Positions 61,175-64,000 of a DNA stretch of 64,000 bases are shown here, in pieces. Each line of letters begins with the position of its first letter. Position 1 is the stretch's first letter. This stretch comes from Paraburkholderia sp. BL25I1N1 (GTDB lineage: Bacteria > Pseudomonadota > Gammaproteobacteria > Burkholderiales > Burkholderiaceae), in assembly GCF_003002025.1 (NCBI RefSeq), contig NZ_PVZB01000027.1, positions 60,883 through 124,882 of the forward strand. The letters are read 5' to 3'. Under the pieces are notes generated by a model, which ran no database searches, was not told the DNA's origin, and was given only the letters and a program-made list of their open reading frames with translations. A program made the translations under genes and the position numbers.

Positions 61175-62029
61175 TTATTTGCCGTAGTCGTACACCCCGC
61201 GCCCCGTCTTGCGCCCCAGCCGCCCCGCCGACACCATCTCGCGCAGCAACGGGCACGCGCGATACTTCGGATCACCGAAGTCCTTCTGGAACACGTCCAT
61301 CACCGCGAGGCACACGTCGAGGCCGACGAGGTCCGCCAGCGCGAGCGGCCCGATCGGATGGTTCGCACCGAGCTTCATCCCAGCGTCGATCTCCTCGGCC
61401 GACGCGATGCCTTCGGCAAGCACGAAGAACGCCTCGTTGATCATCGGCACGAGGATCCGGTTCACGACGAAGCCCGGCGCGTTCCGCACGCCGATCGGCG
61501 ATTTGTCGAAACGCTCGGTCAGCGCACGCACCGCGGACGCAGTCGCATCGCTCGTCTGCAGCCCGCGGATGATCTCGACGAGCGGCATTAGCGGCACCGG
61601 GTTGAAGAAGTGCATGCCGACGAAGCGCGACGGATCGGCAAGCAGCGCGGCGAGCGCGGTGATCGAGATCGACGACGTGTTGGTCGCGATGATCGCATCG
61701 GGGCGCGCGACGGCCTCGATCTGCTTCAGGATGCGCCCCTTCAGATCGACGTTTTCGGTCGCGGCTTCGATCACGATGTCGACCGCGGCAAGCTTCGCGT
61801 AATCAGTCGACGTATTGATGCGCGCGAGCGCGGCGTCGCGTGCGCCGGCGTCGAGCTTCTCTTTCGACACGAGCCGCTCGAGGCTGCCCTTCAGTGCGGC
61901 GACGCCCTTGTCGAGCGCCGCGTCGCTGACGTCGATCATCACGACGTTCAGTCCTGCAACGGCGGCGGTCTGCGTAATGCCGTTGCCCATGGTTCCGGCG
62001 CCCACGACGCCGACGGTTTCAATGGCCAT
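61175..62029 (-). CDS. 3-hydroxybutyryl-CoA dehydrogenase (PaaH/HbdA-type)
   Basis: An NAD-dependent 3-hydroxyacyl-CoA dehydrogenase of 284 residues. The nucleotide motif is VGVVGAGTMGNGITQTAAVA, then IATNTSSISITALAALLADP, and the catalytic His region GMHFFNPVPLMPLVEIIRGL, with NRILVPMINEAFFVLAEGIA. It oxidises 3-hydroxyacyl-CoA in fatty-acid, phenylacetate or polyhydroxybutyrate metabolism. It is followed on the same strand by a thiolase gene 50 bases upstream, and ETF-QO beyond. It lies just past the IS element. Confidence 0.93.
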   Translation of the reverse strand: MAIETVGVVGAGTMGNGITQTAAVAGLNVVMIDVSDAALDKGVAALKGSLERLVSKEKLDAGARDAALARINTSTDYAKLAAVDIVIEAATENVDLKGRILKQIEAVARPDAIIATNTSSISITALAALLADPSRFVGMHFFNPVPLMPLVEIIRGLQTSDATASAVRALTERFDKSPIGVRNAPGFVVNRILVPMINEAFFVLAEGIASAEEIDAGMKLGANHPIGPLALADLVGLDVCLAVMDVFQKDFGDPKYRACPLLREMVSAGRLGRKTGRGVYDYGK

Positions 62030-62080
62030 GACGATTCCTTGTATCTGGTACTGTGTGTTCGGGTGCTGAGCGGTCGATTA

Positions 62081-63274
62081 TCAGATGTTCTCGAAGATCG
62101 CCGCAATCCCTTGGCCGCCGCCGATACACATCGTTACGAGCGCATAACGCCCGCCGATGCGCTTCAGCTCGTACAGCGCCTTCACCGTGATCAGCGCGCC
62201 CGTCGCGCCGATCGGGTGGCCGAGCGAAATGCCCGAGCCGTTCGGGTTGACCTTGGCCGGATCGAGGCCGAGCTCCTGCGTGACCGCGCAGGCCTGCGCG
62301 GCGAACGCTTCGTTGGCTTCGATCACATCGAGATCCGTGATCTTCAGACCCGCTCGTTCGAGCGCCTTCCGCGTGGCCGGCACCGGGCCGATGCCCATGT
62401 AGGCCGGGTCGACGCCCGCGTGCGCATACGCGACGAGCCGCGCGAGCGGCTTCGCGCCCTGCGCGCGCGCGGCGTCCGCGCTCATCATCAACACGGCCGC
62501 GGCCGCATCGTTGATGCCCGATGCGTTGCCGGCCGTCACGGTGCCGTCCTCCTTCGCGAACACCGGTTTGAGCTTCGTGAAATCGTCAGAGCCCGCGTCG
62601 TGACGCACGTGCTCGTCGGTGTCGAACGCGACCTCGCCTTTCTTCGTGCGAATCGAGATCGGCAGGATCTGATCCTTGAAGCGGCCTTCCGCGATCGCGC
62701 GCGCCGCACGACGATGCGATTCGAGCGCGAGCGCATCCTGCGCGTCGCGCGAAACGCCGTATTTCCTCGCGACGTTTTCAGCCGTCACGCCCATGTGGAT
62801 CGCCTGGAACGGGTCGTGCAGCGCGCCGAGCATCATGTCGACGAGCCTGGCGTCGCCCATGCGCTGGCCAAAGCGTGCGGACGGCACGGTGAACGGCGCA
62901 CGGCTCATGTTCTCCGCCCCGCCGCCGATTGCGACGTCGGCATCGCCGAGCATGATGGTCTGCGCGGCCGACACGATCGCCTGCAGGCCGGAGCCGCATA
63001 GGCGGTTCACCGTCAGCGCCGGCGTGTGCTGCGCGACGCCGCCGTTGATCGCCGCGACGCGCGCGAGATACATGTCCTTCGGTTCCGTGTTCACGACGTG
63101 GCCGAAGACGACGTGCCCGACCGCATCACCCGGCACGTTCGCCCGCGTCAGCACTTCGCTCACGACCTTCGCACCGAGATCGGTCGGCGAGAAATCCTTC
63201 AGGCTCCCGCCGAAATCGCCGATCGCGGTACGGACACCGCTCACCACCACGACTTCCTTCGCTGCATTGCTCAT
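62081..63274 (-). CDS. bktB: Acetyl-CoA acetyltransferase, BktB-like beta-ketothiolase
   Basis: A 397-residue thiolase of the BktB type. The acyl-carrying Cys is in NRLCGSGLQAIVSAAQTIML, the base His in GHPIGATGALITVKALYELK and the second Cys in TMCIGGGQGIAAIF. SNAAKEVVVVSGVRTAIGDF starts the protein. It condenses or cleaves beta-ketoacyl-CoA, including C5 substrates in BktB. It is co-directional with the dehydrogenase and ETF-QO genes. Confidence 0.88.
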   Translation of the reverse strand: MSNAAKEVVVVSGVRTAIGDFGGSLKDFSPTDLGAKVVSEVLTRANVPGDAVGHVVFGHVVNTEPKDMYLARVAAINGGVAQHTPALTVNRLCGSGLQAIVSAAQTIMLGDADVAIGGGAENMSRAPFTVPSARFGQRMGDARLVDMMLGALHDPFQAIHMGVTAENVARKYGVSRDAQDALALESHRRAARAIAEGRFKDQILPISIRTKKGEVAFDTDEHVRHDAGSDDFTKLKPVFAKEDGTVTAGNASGINDAAAAVLMMSADAARAQGAKPLARLVAYAHAGVDPAYMGIGPVPATRKALERAGLKITDLDVIEANEAFAAQACAVTQELGLDPAKVNPNGSGISLGHPIGATGALITVKALYELKRIGGRYALVTMCIGGGQGIAAIFENI

Positions 63275-63322
63275 CGTCCCACTCCGGTTCGTTCGCGCCC
63301 GCAGGCGCAGGATGCGTTTGCG

Positions 63323-64000
63323 TCACATGTTCGGATAATTCGGCCCGCCGCCACCTTCCGGCGTGACCCACACGATGTTCTGCGTCGGGTCCTTGATATC
63401 GCAGGTCTTGCAGTGCACGCAGTTCTGCGCGTTGATCACGAGGCGTTCGCTGCCGTCGTCGTTCTTCACGAACTCATAAACCGCAGCGGGGCAATAGCGC
63501 GACTCCGGCCCGGCATAGGTCTGCCAGTTCACATTCACCGGCACGGACGGGTCTTTCAGCGTCAGATGAGCCGGCTGATTCTCTTCGTGATTCGTGTTCG
63601 AGATGAACACGGAAGACAACCGGTCGAACGTAAGCTTGCCGTCCGGCTTCGGATACACGATCGGCTTGCATTGGGAAGCCGGCTTGAGCATCTCGTGATC
63701 CCAATGCTGATGATGCAGCGTCCACGGTACGTTGCCGCCCAGCAGCTTCTGCTCGATGCCCACCATCAGCGTGCCGAGGTACAGGCCCTTGCTCATCCAC
63801 TGCTTGAAGTTGCGCGCGCGGTGCAGTTCGGTGTGCAGCCACGAAGTCTTGAAACTCTCCGGATAGGCGGTGAGTTCATCGCTGGTGCGACCTGCCTGCA
63901 CGGCTTCAAAAGCAGCTTCGGCAGCCAGCATGCCGGTCTTGATCGCCGCATGCGAGCCCTTGATCCGCGACGCGTTCAGGAAACCCGCATCGTCGCCGAC
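63323..64000 (-). CDS. Electron transfer flavoprotein-ubiquinone oxidoreductase, C-terminal part
   Basis: The final ~225 residues are in the window; the N-terminus lies beyond the right edge. VGDDAGFLNASRIKGSHAAI, KTGMLAAEAAFEAVQAGRTS, and the [4Fe-4S] segment VINAQNCVHCKTCDIKDPTQ, then NIVWVTPEGGGGPNYPNM identify ETF-QO. It passes electrons from acyl-CoA dehydrogenases via ETF to ubiquinone at the inner membrane. It completes a beta-oxidation-related block with the dehydrogenase and thiolase. Confidence 0.93.
   Translation of the reverse strand, partial: VGDDAGFLNASRIKGSHAAIKTGMLAAEAAFEAVQAGRTSDELTAYPESFKTSWLHTELHRARNFKQWMSKGLYLGTLMVGIEQKLLGGNVPWTLHHQHWDHEMLKPASQCKPIVYPKPDGKLTFDRLSSVFISNTNHEENQPAHLTLKDPSVPVNVNWQTYAGPESRYCPAAVYEFVKNDDGSERLVINAQNCVHCKTCDIKDPTQNIVWVTPEGGGGPNYPNM

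Noticed and set aside
61610..63001. A 463-residue plus-strand frame opposite the dehydrogenase and thiolase
   Set aside because: Antisense shadow; Arg- and His-rich with no domain.
1..64000. CRISPR arrays, tRNA or rRNA genes
   Set aside because: I saw no regularly spaced repeats of CRISPR type, no cloverleaf with a T-loop GTTCAA-type motif and no ribosomal RNA sequence.

Overview
The window looks like a GC-rich betaproteobacterial chromosome or megaplasmid, most likely Burkholderiales (Paraburkholderia, Caballeronia or Burkholderia). The signs are four intact or window-edge Burkholderia-type trimeric porins (plus one porin relic), many LysR/GntR/AraC-regulated catabolic modules, and a right-hand block with 3-hydroxybutyryl-CoA dehydrogenase, beta-ketothiolase and ETF-ubiquinone oxidoreductase. 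No database search was possible, so every family call rests on motifs, length and context.

Layout. (1) 0-9.5 kb: end of a porin, an orphan Liv-type binding protein, LysR, a DUF1330 protein, a class III aminotransferase, a hydroxypyruvate-isomerase-like enzyme and a relic of livF. Facing them are a phosphotriesterase-family hydrolase and a second class III aminotransferase, divergent from a TetR regulator. (2) 10.5-19 kb: an amide/ureide-like module: an acetamidase/formamidase, an unusual AraC regulator fused to a second acetamidase/formamidase, a PuuE-like deacetylase, a polar amino-acid ABC system whose permease and ATPase are one polypeptide, and a MetX-like alpha/beta hydrolase. An IS6 transposase relic follows. 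(3) 19.9-22.7 kb: GlxA-type regulator divergent from an MFS pump, then a dioxygenase beta-subunit relic. (4) 22.7-25 kb: two tandem porins. (5) 25-43.4 kb, cluster B: NCS2 permease and MFS transporter, GntR/FCD regulator, carboxymuconolactone-decarboxylase-like protein, enol-lactonase-like hydrolase, CoxG, a three-subunit molybdenum hydroxylase, an enoyl-CoA hydratase relative, UbiD and UbiX, a semialdehyde dehydrogenase, a second UbiD and a second MFS transporter, ending in a truncated xdhC and a decayed porin. (6) 43.7-59.5 kb, cluster C, all on the minus strand: two GntR/FCD paralogues, two related NitT/TauT binding proteins sharing one permease and one ATPase, UbiD and UbiX, an acyl-CoA ligase, a VOC protein, a thioesterase, a medium-chain dehydrogenase, a Rieske ring-hydroxylating oxygenase (alpha and beta), a D-2-hydroxyacid dehydrogenase and a porin. 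(7) 60.1-61 kb: a dead IS6-family element; beyond it a core-like fatty/aromatic-acid block.

How the parts may work together. Clusters B and C each pair a prenylated-FMN decarboxylase system (UbiD plus UbiX) with a ring hydroxylase and dedicated uptake, which suggests two separate routes for aromatic or heteroaromatic carboxylates. B uses a molybdenum hydroxylase and ends in a semialdehyde dehydrogenase, which fits a heterocycle opened hydrolytically. C uses CoA activation, UbiD decarboxylation and a Rieske oxygenase. The substrates are not identifiable from sequence alone.

Regulation visible in the DNA. Three repeated operator-like elements track the local regulators: ATTAC-N6-GTAAT at the LysR/LivK promoters, NTNATRCAAT at three cluster B promoters (overlapping recognisable -35/-10 boxes at two of them), and GTRRG-N3-CTYAC at both GntR paralogues and three times before the cluster C porin. 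These and the AraC-amidase fusion are the most interesting observations.
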